A stretch of DNA of 27,040 nucleotides from the NCBI GenBank assembly GCA_002305535.1, contig DBRE01000025.1, positions 1 through 27,040 on the forward strand, written 5' to 3'. Source of the stretch: Syntrophomonas sp. UBA1376. Lineage in GTDB: Bacteria; Bacillota; Syntrophomonadia; Syntrophomonadales; Syntrophomonadaceae. The notes below the pieces were generated by a model. That model had not been told where the DNA came from, searched no databases, and saw only the letters and a program-made list of their open reading frames with translations. The position numbers and the translations under genes were made by a program. Below are positions 1 through 7,238 of this stretch, one piece after another. How positions within the stretch are numbered: position 1 is the first letter of the stretch; each line of letters begins with the position of its first letter.

Positions 1-488
1 CTGCCCACTATGAACAGGTGCTGTATACGTCTGATATTATCTTCAACAGCAGCGATGACTTCTTGGGTACTTTTTCCCTCGGCAATAGCTTGCGCAGCGC
101 GTATCACAGTTAGGCCATAACCAACTGAAGCACTCTTGGAATCAATTACGGTTATACGTTGGGGATCGACCATGTCTCGTGCCAGGCAAGCAGATTGATA
201 TGTACCACTTAAAGCCGAAGAAAAAGCGATATAAATAATGTCATCTTCGGTCTCTGCAATGACCCGGGCAAATTCCTGCTCGAATTCTCCGGGATTTATT
301 TGAGCAGTAGTCGGCATCACCCCAGGTTCCGATATAAGACGATAGAATTCGGGAGGATTAATAGTAAGCCTATCACGGTAGGTTTGATCCTTGATGGTAA
401 CGGGCATGTGGAATAGTTTCACCTGCAAACTATTCAAATAATCCAGTTCCAGATCACAGGCATTATCAGCATAGAGCCGTATGGCCAT
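1..488 (-). CDS. DegV family fatty-acid-binding protein (C-terminus cut by window edge)
   Basis: The 162 visible codons begin at ATG 488 behind GGAGAGG. The protein opens MAIRLYADNACDLELDYL and continues with MPVTIKDQTYRD, PPEFYRLI and PTTAQINPGEFEQEF. These match the N-terminal half of DegV proteins, where the usual text is a TDSxCDL segment and a TSQPSPGEF-like segment; the latter helps hold a bound fatty acid. IAFSSALSGTYQSA and VIDSKSASVGYG are further family blocks. DegV proteins bind long-chain acyl groups, and in Firmicutes some feed fatty-acid kinase. The usual length is about 280 residues, so roughly 40% lies beyond the window. A good promoter sits 45-73 bases upstream of the start. 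The reading frame stays open for about 34 codons upstream of the ATG, but no start with a ribosome site is visible there. Confidence 0.9.
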   Translation of the reverse strand, partial: MAIRLYADNACDLELDYLNSLQVKLFHMPVTIKDQTYRDRLTINPPEFYRLISEPGVMPTTAQINPGEFEQEFARVIAETEDDIIYIAFSSALSGTYQSACLARDMVDPQRITVIDSKSASVGYGLTVIRAAQAIAEGKSTQEVIAAVEDNIRRIQHLFIVG

Positions 489-532
489 TACATGCACTCC
501 TCTCCATTCAGGGATATCTTTATCCCCTAATG

Positions 533-561
533 ATTGTACTAAATCTGCGGCAGACGCACAA
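533..561 (-). promoter_or_regulatory. Predicted sigma-A promoter of the DegV gene
   Basis: On the minus strand TTGTGC (556-561) and TACAAT (533-538) are 17 bases apart. The inferred start of transcription, near 526, leaves a leader of about 40 bases before the DegV ATG at 488. This is motif reading only. Confidence 0.5.
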
Positions 562-760
562 GATTGGAGGTGTTTTGTCGAACCACTCCAGATCAATCAC
601 GACAGCTTATGACAGTAATCCTCCTCTATAAATTTATGGTGTATAAGATCTTTTAGAACCCTATCACCAAAACAGCGCTACAGAAATAACAGGGATGGTT
701 CACATCTGTCAAAGAAAGCATGATGGATCATTCCCTGACTGAAGCATTCCTATGGGTTGT
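562..760. other. Intergenic stretch between the DegV and thioredoxin genes
   Basis: I see no convincing gene here. One minus-strand frame, continuous with the DegV gene, reads like protein in pieces (for example a segment ending IPEWRGVHV just before the DegV methionine) but is interrupted by TGA and TAG. It could be a decayed gene or chance. No terminator with a T-tract was found after the thioredoxin gene. Confidence 0.3.
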
Positions 761-1183
761 CTATTGAGAAACACGGTCCAGTTCCCTGCGCAGGTCTGTT
801 ATTGGGATGTTCCCCACCATTTGATAAATGATCTCACCATCAGCATCGATAATGAAAGTCTGAGGAACATAGCCTATGCGGTACTCCCGTCCCAATTCCC
901 GATTGCCTTCCTCATCCAGGTTAATATCTATGAAAACAACTCGTCCTTCATAGTCCGGCTGCAGGCTGTCAAAGGATCTTTTTAATTCGACACAGGCTGG
1001 GCAGGTACTGGTGCGGAAAAACAACCAGGCAGATTGACCCTCATTTATGACTCTATCAATTTGCACAGCAGCCGCTTCTTGGAGAGGGCTTTTCTCTGGT
1101 TCTGGATCAGGTCGGTTGCTAAAAAACATTATAGCTACCAGCAATACAATTAAGGCAACTAAAATAAACCCTCGTCGTGACAT
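761..1183 (-). CDS. Membrane-anchored thioredoxin-like protein
   Basis: This 140-residue protein has an N-terminal signal anchor (residues about 5-22, GFILVALIVLLVAIMFF) followed by a thioredoxin fold. WLFFRTSTCPACVELK carries the CxxC active site as CPAC, VVFIDINLDEE is the following strand, and YVPQTFIIDADGEI holds the cis-proline (VP) segment. The anchor places the redox centre outside the membrane, as in thiol-disulfide proteins such as ResA or TlpA-like proteins. A likely role is reducing or exchanging disulfides in exported proteins. ATG 1183 lies behind GGAGGTG. It appears to be transcribed alone. The electron donor is not evident, since no CcdA-type partner is visible nearby. Family assignment is firm; the exact substrate is unknown. 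Confidence 0.9.
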   Translation of the reverse strand: MSRRGFILVALIVLLVAIMFFSNRPDPEPEKSPLQEAAAVQIDRVINEGQSAWLFFRTSTCPACVELKRSFDSLQPDYEGRVVFIDINLDEEGNRELGREYRIGYVPQTFIIDADGEIIYQMVGNIPITDLRRELDRVSQ

Positions 1184-1334
1184 GACAGTCCACCTCCAGC
1201 TAATTAAGGATTATTGTATCATACTAGTGGGTACTAAAATCTTAATGATAGGCTAATAAAAAAGTGAAACTTTTTTCATACTTCTATATATCTTGTTCCC
1301 ATTCCTAACGACTTTGTGGTAATATATAGAATAT

Positions 1335-1371
1335 ATGGCAGACCGTTTAGAATACGGGTATTCTCTGCCAT
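1335..1371 (+). promoter_or_regulatory. Nested hairpin in the leader of the SDR gene
   Basis: ATGGCAGA (1335-1342) pairs with TCTGCCAT (1364-1371). Inside it GAATAC (1350-1355) pairs with GTATTC (1358-1363), leaving a 7-base bulge. It is followed by two direct copies of GGATAAGGGC (starting near 1375 and 1391). The whole lies about 90 bases before the dehydrogenase start. It does not match a riboswitch class I recognise. An operator or mRNA-stability element is equally possible. Confidence 0.35.
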
Positions 1372-1458
1372 CGCGGATAAGGGCTGTGGATAAGGGCAAT
1401 CGGAAATAGCCCCATTTACACTCTTACCTCAATAAATTAAAAGGAGTGAAGGGATAGT

Positions 1459-2223
1459 ATGAAGATCGCTGGAAAAACTGCTATCGTAACCGGCGGAGCA
1501 TCTGGTCTGGGTGAAGCTGCGGTAGTTCGCCTCCATGGTGCTGGAGCCAATGTGGTCATTGCTGACCTCAATGAAGAAAAAGGCAAGGCCCTGGCTGAAA
1601 AATTGGGTGACAAGGCTCTTTTTGCTAAGTGCAACGTTACTTCAACCGAAGATGTAAAAGCTACTATCAATGCTGCTGTTGAAAAGTTCGGCGCTTTGCA
1701 CATTCTGGTCAACAATGCCGGTATGGGTAGTGCAGGACGCACCTTCAACAAGGATGGCCCCTGGAACATTGATTGGTTCAAGATGGTTGTAGACGTCAAC
1801 CTGACAGGCGCATTCAATATGCTCAGTAATGCTGCTTTCCAAATGGATAAAAATGAACCCGAAGATGGCGAAAAAGGTGTTATCATCAACGTTGCTTCCG
1901 TAGCTGCCTTTGACGGGCAGATCGGTCAGGCTGCTTACTCCGCAACCAAAGGCGGCGTACATGCCATGACTCTCCCCATCGCTCGTGACCTTTCCAGACA
2001 TTTAATTCGTGTAAACACTATAGCTCCTGGAACTTTTGATACACCAATGCTGGCTCAGCTGCCTCAGGCTGCTCGTGATTCCCTGGCTGCATCCATTCCG
2101 ATGCCTCAGAGACTGGGTAATCCCGAAGAATTTGCACATCTGGTGCAAGCCATCGTAGAGAATAATTACTTAAACGCCGAAACCATTCGTCTGGACGGCG
2201 CTATCCGTATGGCTCCCAAATAA
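1459..2223 (+). CDS. Short-chain dehydrogenase, probable type-II 3-hydroxyacyl-CoA dehydrogenase
   Basis: This 254-residue SDR has the nucleotide motif TGGASGLG (11-18), an acidic residue after strand 2 (D36, favouring NAD over NADP), NNAG (85-88), N114, and the catalytic S147, Y160 and K164 in a YSATK context. The insert at about 92-110 and the block GVIINVASVAAFDGQIGQAA closely resemble HSD17B10-type enzymes, which oxidise 3-hydroxyacyl-CoA to 3-ketoacyl-CoA in beta-oxidation. That fits a butyrate- or fatty-acid-metabolising anaerobe. The start ATG follows AAGGAG/GAAGGG. It has its own strong terminator and converges on the CoA-transferase gene, another acyl-CoA enzyme, but the two are not co-transcribed. 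Substrate assignment is by family resemblance; another hydroxy-compound is possible. Confidence 0.85.
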   Translation: MKIAGKTAIVTGGASGLGEAAVVRLHGAGANVVIADLNEEKGKALAEKLGDKALFAKCNVTSTEDVKATINAAVEKFGALHILVNNAGMGSAGRTFNKDGPWNIDWFKMVVDVNLTGAFNMLSNAAFQMDKNEPEDGEKGVIINVASVAAFDGQIGQAAYSATKGGVHAMTLPIARDLSRHLIRVNTIAPGTFDTPMLAQLPQAARDSLAASIPMPQRLGNPEEFAHLVQAIVENNYLNAETIRLDGAIRMAPK

Positions 2224-2241
2224 ATCGATCGGTATATGCTC

Positions 2242-2274
2242 AAAAGCCCACCCGGTTAGGGTGGGCTTTTTCTT
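2242..2274 (+). terminator. Intrinsic terminator of the SDR gene
   Basis: A perfect 12-bp stem AAAAGCCCACCC / GGGTGGGCTTTT with loop GGTTA (2254-2258) runs into TTTTTCTT. The AAAA on the other side makes it plausible in both directions, serving the converging CoA-transferase as well. Confidence 0.9.
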
Positions 2275-2304
2275 ATCCTCTATATTCTCCTCAATATTCA
2301 GTGT

Positions 2305-3648
2305 TTACTCGATTTTGTTGGTGCGTCGCCAGAGTTTCAATTCAGCTGCTTGTTTGATAAGTTCATCGCGAAAGTCAGGATGAGCAATGGAAATCAGTTC
2401 TTCCGCCCGCTGCCAGGTGGGCTTGGCCCTCATGCGCACTGCCCCATACTCAGTAACAATATAGTCCACCATCTGTCTGGGAATGGTGGTGATGGAAGCT
2501 GGTGCAAACGTAGGCACTATACGTGACTGCATGCGACCTTCACTGTCAGTGAAGGTAGAAGTCAAGCATATAAAACTCTTGCCGTTGTTGGACCACTGGG
2601 CTCCCAGAACGAAATCCCACATACCTCCGTTACCAGAAATCTGGGTGGTATCGTTGCTTTCTGCATTTACCTGCGTATACAGATCCACTTCCACCGCATT
2701 ATTGATAGAAACAAAATTATCAAGCTGCTGGATCACCCGGGGATCATTGGTATAATTCACTGGGTAAGAAGCCAAAGCCGGATTCATATGCATAAAATCG
2801 TACATGCGCTGGCTGCCGATAGCGAACGTATAACCCACTCGATGCCGATCAATTCTCTTAACTGAACCATTCATGCGGCCTGATTCCATCATGTCTACAT
2901 AGGCATCGACAAACATCTCCGTATGACCACCCAGGTTTTTCAAGTCCGAGGCGGCTATGGCCTTGCCCACTGCGTTGGGCATACCCCCTATGCCCAATTG
3001 GATGCAAGAACCGTCCTGGATAAATCCCATCACATGATTAGCGATCTGTTTATCAACTTCAGTAGGTTCCGCTCCAGGAACGTCTATTAAAACATCATCA
3101 TCGGGAGCCTCAACTATATAGTCTACCTGAGAAATATGCACTGATTCCTCTGCTCCACCCAAACAGACCGGCATGTTTTTGTTGACCTCAACTATCACAT
3201 AGTCGGCTACTTCCATATTAGCCATAGTTTCAGAGTTCTGCGGCCCCAGATTGAAATACCCCCATTTATCCATGGGACATACTCGGGAGATAACCACATT
3301 GCGATGGGGTGCAATTGCGTCACGATATAAGCTGGGTGCCTGATGGTATAGAATAGGTGAGTAATAACACAGTTCGTAATTTGACTGCAGTACCCGAGCA
3401 ACTTTGCTGAACTGCCAGTCCATGTAAATGAAATTCCCTCTTAACTTGGCCACTTCTGGTACTGGCGGCAAGGTCACCGCACAAAACACTTGAACATCTT
3501 GCAATTCGTCCTTGCGCTTTGCCAGGGCAACATCACAGACAGTTGGCTTGCCATTGAAAAAGCCATAATCCACAATATCCCCTGATTTAACAACTTTCAC
3601 TGCTTCCTCCGCTGAGACCAGTTTACGCTTGTACTCTTGTTGATACAC
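2305..3648 (-). CDS. Acetyl-CoA hydrolase/transferase family: probable butyryl- or 4-hydroxybutyrate-CoA:acetate CoA-transferase
   Basis: This is a 447-residue class I CoA-transferase. It has the oxyanion block LGIGGMPNAV (218-227), GGHTEMFVDAY with the expected catalytic glutamate E244 (aligned by memory with Glu238 of AbfT), and the CoA-loop block SGNGGMWDF (338-346). CPMDKWGYFNLG in the N-terminal half is also typical. Such enzymes move CoA between a short-chain acyl-CoA and acetate, the last step of butyrate formation or the first step of syntrophic butyrate activation. Length is normal for the family (about 430-450). ATG 3648 is preceded by GGGGGGATAAAAGG on the minus strand. It is transcribed alone. 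Butyryl versus 4-hydroxybutyryl specificity cannot be decided from reading; the HTEM..DAY..M pattern leans to the butyryl type. Confidence 0.88.
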   Translation of the reverse strand: MYQQEYKRKLVSAEEAVKVVKSGDIVDYGFFNGKPTVCDVALAKRKDELQDVQVFCAVTLPPVPEVAKLRGNFIYMDWQFSKVARVLQSNYELCYYSPILYHQAPSLYRDAIAPHRNVVISRVCPMDKWGYFNLGPQNSETMANMEVADYVIVEVNKNMPVCLGGAEESVHISQVDYIVEAPDDDVLIDVPGAEPTEVDKQIANHVMGFIQDGSCIQLGIGGMPNAVGKAIAASDLKNLGGHTEMFVDAYVDMMESGRMNGSVKRIDRHRVGYTFAIGSQRMYDFMHMNPALASYPVNYTNDPRVIQQLDNFVSINNAVEVDLYTQVNAESNDTTQISGNGGMWDFVLGAQWSNNGKSFICLTSTFTDSEGRMQSRIVPTFAPASITTIPRQMVDYIVTEYGAVRMRAKPTWQRAEELISIAHPDFRDELIKQAAELKLWRRTNKIE

Positions 3649-4085
3649 CTTTTATCCCCCCAAGATATTGACTTCTGCGAATTGTGGCGCAAAAGTAAAT
3701 TTAATAAATATTTCTCCAAAATAGCTTCGTCATCTAGGAACAATATTCCTTCCCCGCAAAAAAATTGGCTATCGTAACGACGGCTAATTTTGTTGGGGAA
3801 AATTTTCACATAATCTACCTTTAACGATCAGGTAACTTTGCAAATGTCATTCCTGAGCGGTAGTGAAGGATCTACTGCACTTACAGGACTCTTCGTTCTC
3901 TCTCCGAGTGACAGTATCGAAGGGTCAATTGAATCTATGCGAAGTAAATGATCTGCCAATTCTTTGTCTGGCCGTACCCAAAAGGCCTCTGGAATAAGAT
4001 GTCAGCAAATATTACAGCAGACAGATGATACAATAAATCTGTACGTTTGGTCAGGCCATACATAAATAACCTGAGGGAGATATTC
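3649..4085. other. Intergenic region between divergent CoA-transferase and phosphoesterase genes
   Basis: This divergent spacer of about 437 bases holds one copy of the dispersed palindromic repeat (3845-3913) and must contain both outward promoters. None matches consensus well enough to place. I see no additional coding region; the short open stretches here overlap the repeat or have no ribosome site. Confidence 0.5.
3845..3913. repeat. Dispersed palindromic repeat, copy 1
   Basis: Begins TGTCATTCCTGAGCGGTAGT and ends CTCTCCGAGTGACA, with GAAGGATCT and GACTCTTCG inside. It is an inverted version of copy 2 (12798-12865) with most positions matching, and is related to 16816-16883 and 21271-21352. 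The ends are TGTCA/TGACA inverted repeats. No coding capacity. Confidence 0.8.
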
Positions 4086-5552
4086 ATGCTGAAGATTTTG
4101 CAACGGCCTAACCAACCCCATCTACGCATTCTGCTAATAAGCATGGTTCTTGCCACGGCAATGGCGGGCGCATTTTTAGGTGTTCACCTGCTGGGCACCG
4201 CGTCCTACGATGTAGAAGGGCTATCATTAAACATGTCTATTAAACCTGGCTGGCACGGTGAGACGATCATACATCTGGCTCCACTGGGTACCATTTCTGC
4301 TGCTACCCATGCGACACCTCTGGTTTTTCGTATACAGCTTCAATATATTGGAACCGATCTGGCTGAAAAAATCTTATCCCCCCAAGGAGACGGCCTCAGT
4401 TTTTTAACCAACCTGCGGGAAAACTTGCCTCGCCACCTCCATGGTTTTGTCTGGCGACAATTGGGAGTGGCCTTTGCCGGTGCATTGGCATTGGTGATTG
4501 TTCTATGGAGACCCCGGTTCCGTCATGCAATAGGGGCAGCGGTGTTCGGAACCCTGGTCTTTGCGGCGCTACTGGGATGTGGCCTTAAGACCTATGATTT
4601 TCAGGCTTTTCGCGAGCCCCATTATACGGGAGTAATATCCTTGGCTACCGAAATAATTCCGGAGCCTGACGAATTGTTGAAACGTCTGGATGAAATGGAA
4701 GACCAGACTCACTTATTGGTGGGCAATATCCGTCAGCTTTTTTCCAGTGTCAACAGCTTATCTATACTGGGAAACCCCGAACAGGAAGATGACACCGTTA
4801 AAGTATTGCTGGTCAGCGATCTTCAATCGAACCCGGTAGGAGTTGAATTTATTCAAGCCCTGGCACGCCATTTCCGGGTCGATCTGGTTATCGATGCCGG
4901 TGATCTGACTGATTTGGGAACGCCTTTGGAAACTCAGCTGACCGAAGGTTTAGCCAATATCGATCTGCCTTACGTTTTTGTTCCCGGCAATCATGACTCG
5001 GCCGAGACGATTGCGTTTGTGGATAGTATGAATAACAGCATCATACTTGATGGACAAGTGGTTAAGGTAAACGGATTGAATATATTCGGCAGTGCTGATC
5101 CCCTTTCTTCCAGAACAGAAGTTTCCACTGACCCAACCGAATGGAATCGACTCTTAGACCAACAGGCCCAAGGATTATTACAAAACCCTCCCCAACAGGA
5201 AGTGGATCTGGTAGTAGTTCATAATCCCCGCGTAGCCAGGAAGTTAGCCGGCACCTACCCATTGATAGTTACCGGCCATACTCACCAACAGAGCATTGAG
5301 TTCACTGAGGATGCAGTTCTACTGAATCCCGGTTCATCTGGAGCAGCGGGAGTGCGGGGTCTATATACTGATCAGGTGGTTCCTTATTCAGCTATTATCC
5401 TGTATATACGTCCCGGGCAAGGCCCCACCGCCGCTGATACTATTAAATATGATCCTCTGTCAGATCGCTTCTATATAGAACGAAAAATGCTGCAGAGCAA
5501 CGCCCCTACACCAGTTAACGGAGCCGATCAACCTCTGGCTAGCGCCTACTGA
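4086..5552 (+). CDS. Membrane-anchored metallophosphoesterase
   Basis: This 488-residue protein has an N-terminal membrane segment (about residues 13-37), a roughly 90-residue extracytoplasmic part, and two more hydrophobic segments (GVAFAGALALVIVLW and AIGAAVFGTLVFAALLGCG). A calcineurin-type domain then follows: VLLVSDLQSNP, VIDAGDLTD, VPGNHD, VVVHNP and VTGHTHQQ, then LNPGSSGAAG. The five metal-binding blocks are in order, but the first, normally D-x-H, reads D-L-Q. Substrate is unknown; relatives hydrolyse phosphodiesters. I chose ATG 4086 over ATG 4047 because GAGGGAG lies just before it. The next gene follows after 80 bases and may have its own promoter. Confidence 0.82.
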   Translation: MLKILQRPNQPHLRILLISMVLATAMAGAFLGVHLLGTASYDVEGLSLNMSIKPGWHGETIIHLAPLGTISAATHATPLVFRIQLQYIGTDLAEKILSPQGDGLSFLTNLRENLPRHLHGFVWRQLGVAFAGALALVIVLWRPRFRHAIGAAVFGTLVFAALLGCGLKTYDFQAFREPHYTGVISLATEIIPEPDELLKRLDEMEDQTHLLVGNIRQLFSSVNSLSILGNPEQEDDTVKVLLVSDLQSNPVGVEFIQALARHFRVDLVIDAGDLTDLGTPLETQLTEGLANIDLPYVFVPGNHDSAETIAFVDSMNNSIILDGQVVKVNGLNIFGSADPLSSRTEVSTDPTEWNRLLDQQAQGLLQNPPQQEVDLVVVHNPRVARKLAGTYPLIVTGHTHQQSIEFTEDAVLLNPGSSGAAGVRGLYTDQVVPYSAIILYIRPGQGPTAADTIKYDPLSDRFYIERKMLQSNAPTPVNGADQPLASAY

Positions 5553-5595
5553 TATTCCTAGTAGGTACTTTTTCCCTTGGATTTTTATTATATTG

Positions 5596-5601
5596 TATAA
5601 T
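5596..5601 (+). promoter_or_regulatory. Possible -10 box of the MBL-fold gene
   Basis: TATAAT lies 32 bases before the preferred TTG start. No good -35 element is found at 16-18 bases, so the promoter is weak evidence by itself. It does argue against translation starting at the overlapping ATG 5600. Confidence 0.35.
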
Positions 5602-5632
5602 GAAGTCTAAATGGGGGGAGGGGTCAGGCCAA

Positions 5633-6520
5633 TTGATTCATAAGCTATCTCGCCGCATAACCGTACTGGAGTTGCCACGGTTTCAGTTTCCTTATTGCAA
5701 TTGTGTGTGGATAGACGATGACCGCACCGGCTTGATCGATTCCAGTCCCCCCGATGATGGCCGCGAGTTTCTTAAGTCTCGAGCTATAGATGTATTGCTG
5801 CAATCACACGGGCACCTGGATCACTTTTTCCTTACCCCTGGTCTCAACGCCACTGAGATTCTCATACACCCTGCCGACCAGGCCATGGCCGAATCAGCCG
5901 ATGCCTATCTGGAGGAATTCGGCTTTCATCTACTGGTTCCCGACAAGCATCTCCATAAGTTATACATGGATGCCATCCACTATAATCCCATCACGATTAC
6001 CGGGCACATTCAGGATGGGCAGGTTTTTGACTTTGGCCATGTTCAAGTTCAAGTCATGCATCTGCCCGGGCACTCAGCCGGACACTGTGGTTTCTTCTTT
6101 CCAGAACAGGATTTTGTTTTTACGGCTGATTTAGATCTTTCCGTTTTTGGCCCCTGGTACGGCAACCTGAAAAGCAGCATTGCTGATTTGCTCAGTTCGA
6201 TCGACCGCTTGCTGGAATTGAAACCTGGTTTGGTGGTCAGCGGTCACGGGCAAGCAATTATAAAGGAAAAAATCCCGGCCCGCCTCAAAGCGTACCGGGA
6301 TATCATCCTTCATCGGCAAGAACGTATCCTGGACTGTATCCGCCGCGGGCACCACACTCTGCCCGCGATAGCTCGTTGCCTACCCTGCTATCAGAAGTTG
6401 CCGCCTCCTCAGAAGGTGTTTCTACTATACGAATATGTCATGGATATGGTCCATCTGGAATACTTGATCGACAATCGCCGAGTTATCTGCGATAACGGTC
6501 ATTACTACTTGTGTACTTAG
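5633..6520 (+). CDS. Metallo-beta-lactamase-fold hydrolase
   Basis: The zinc site is clear: QSHGHLDHF (HxHxDH), then LPGHSAGHCGF, FTADLDLS and VVSGHGQ, in the order and spacing of glyoxalase II/RNase Z-like MBL hydrolases. A C-terminal helical tail of about 90 residues resembles the winged-helix tail of LACTB2-like members. The in-frame ATG at 5600 overlaps a TATAAT box and has no ribosome site. The in-frame TTG at 5633 is 9 bases after GGGGGGAGGGG and is preferred, giving 295 residues. That ribosome site overlaps a GGGGTCAGGCC repeat (5620-5630). Substrate is unknown; the family includes thioester and nucleic-acid hydrolases. It converges on the HAD gene, 14 bases away. Confidence 0.85.
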   Translation: MIHKLSRRITVLELPRFQFPYCNCVWIDDDRTGLIDSSPPDDGREFLKSRAIDVLLQSHGHLDHFFLTPGLNATEILIHPADQAMAESADAYLEEFGFHLLVPDKHLHKLYMDAIHYNPITITGHIQDGQVFDFGHVQVQVMHLPGHSAGHCGFFFPEQDFVFTADLDLSVFGPWYGNLKSSIADLLSSIDRLLELKPGLVVSGHGQAIIKEKIPARLKAYRDIILHRQERILDCIRRGHHTLPAIARCLPCYQKLPPPQKVFLLYEYVMDMVHLEYLIDNRRVICDNGHYYLCT

Positions 6521-6534
6521 CTGCATTCTCTCTT

Positions 6535-7185
6535 TCAATCCTTCAGCAGCAGTTGCGCTAATTCCTCCACCGTATGTACCAAATAGGTAGGCTGTGCTTG
6601 CTGGAGTTCATCCACCGTTCCATAACCATAGGCTACCGCTACTGAATCGATCTTATTACTGCGCGCCCCTTCAATATCATGGCGACGATCCCCGACCATG
6701 AGTACCTGACTATCTCTGTCAAAGGGCTTGATGCTGGACGCAATCACCTCAGCCTTTAGTACCCGGGAACCGTCCATATTACTGCCCACTACTACTCGAA
6801 AATATTTGTTGAGATCAAAATGGCGCAGAATGGTATCCGTATAACACGTTGGCTTGGAGGTGGCCACCCCCAGTGCTATTTGGCGATCATTGAGAGCCTG
6901 CAAAAGTTCTGGTATTCCTTCATACACCCTGTTTTCATACAGTCCATGTTCGGAAAAGTACTCTCGATAATACTGTACAGCCAACCAGGCCTGCTCTGGG
7001 CTTAAATGGTAAAAATGTTCGAAGGATTCTACTAGTGGTGGGCCAATAAAAGCAGTCAGCTTGTGGCGATCCGGCTCCTTAAGGCCCATTTTATCCAGCG
7101 CATATTGAACCGATTTGGTGATACCTTCCCAGGGATCGGTCAAAGTCCCGTCCAGATCAAATAAAATGAGATCATAATTTGGCAT
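6535..7185 (-). CDS. HAD-superfamily phosphatase (phosphoglycolate phosphatase-like)
   Basis: This 216-residue protein has HAD motif I ILFDLDGTLTD near the N-terminus, motif II as VATSKPT, and motif IV MVGDRRHDIEGARSN, plus a helical cap (SVQYALDKMGL onward) of the Gph/PpaX C1 type. Such enzymes dephosphorylate phosphoglycolate, pyrophosphate or small sugar phosphates; the real substrate cannot be read. The start is ATG 7185, which follows GGGAGGATGTTCA. The frame continues up to 7218, but that part falls in a hairpin repeat (7201-7230). It is the last gene of a likely SDR-AKR-HAD run, with 53 bases to the aldo/keto reductase. Confidence 0.87.
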   Translation of the reverse strand: MPNYDLILFDLDGTLTDPWEGITKSVQYALDKMGLKEPDRHKLTAFIGPPLVESFEHFYHLSPEQAWLAVQYYREYFSEHGLYENRVYEGIPELLQALNDRQIALGVATSKPTCYTDTILRHFDLNKYFRVVVGSNMDGSRVLKAEVIASSIKPFDRDSQVLMVGDRRHDIEGARSNKIDSVAVAYGYGTVDELQQAQPTYLVHTVEELAQLLLKD

Positions 7186-7200
7186 TGAACATCCTCCCTT

Positions 7201-7230
7201 TGGGGTCAAACGTTTCACGGCCTGACCCCA
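7201..7230. repeat. Hairpin with GGCCTGACCCC repeat
   Basis: TGGGGTCA (7201-7208) pairs with TGACCCCA (7223-7230). GGCCTGACCCC (7219-7229) is the exact reverse complement of GGGGTCAGGCC at 5620-5630. The two copies thus bracket the MBL and HAD genes in opposite orientation. Similar GGGGTCAGGCC-type sequences belong to small palindromic repeats in clostridial genomes, from memory. Confidence 0.45.
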
Positions 7231-7238
7231 TAACCTGT

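Noticed and set aside
1437..1889. 150-codon open frame antisense to the SDR gene
   Set aside because: The opposite strand codes a complete SDR with all catalytic residues; this frame has no motif or ribosome site.
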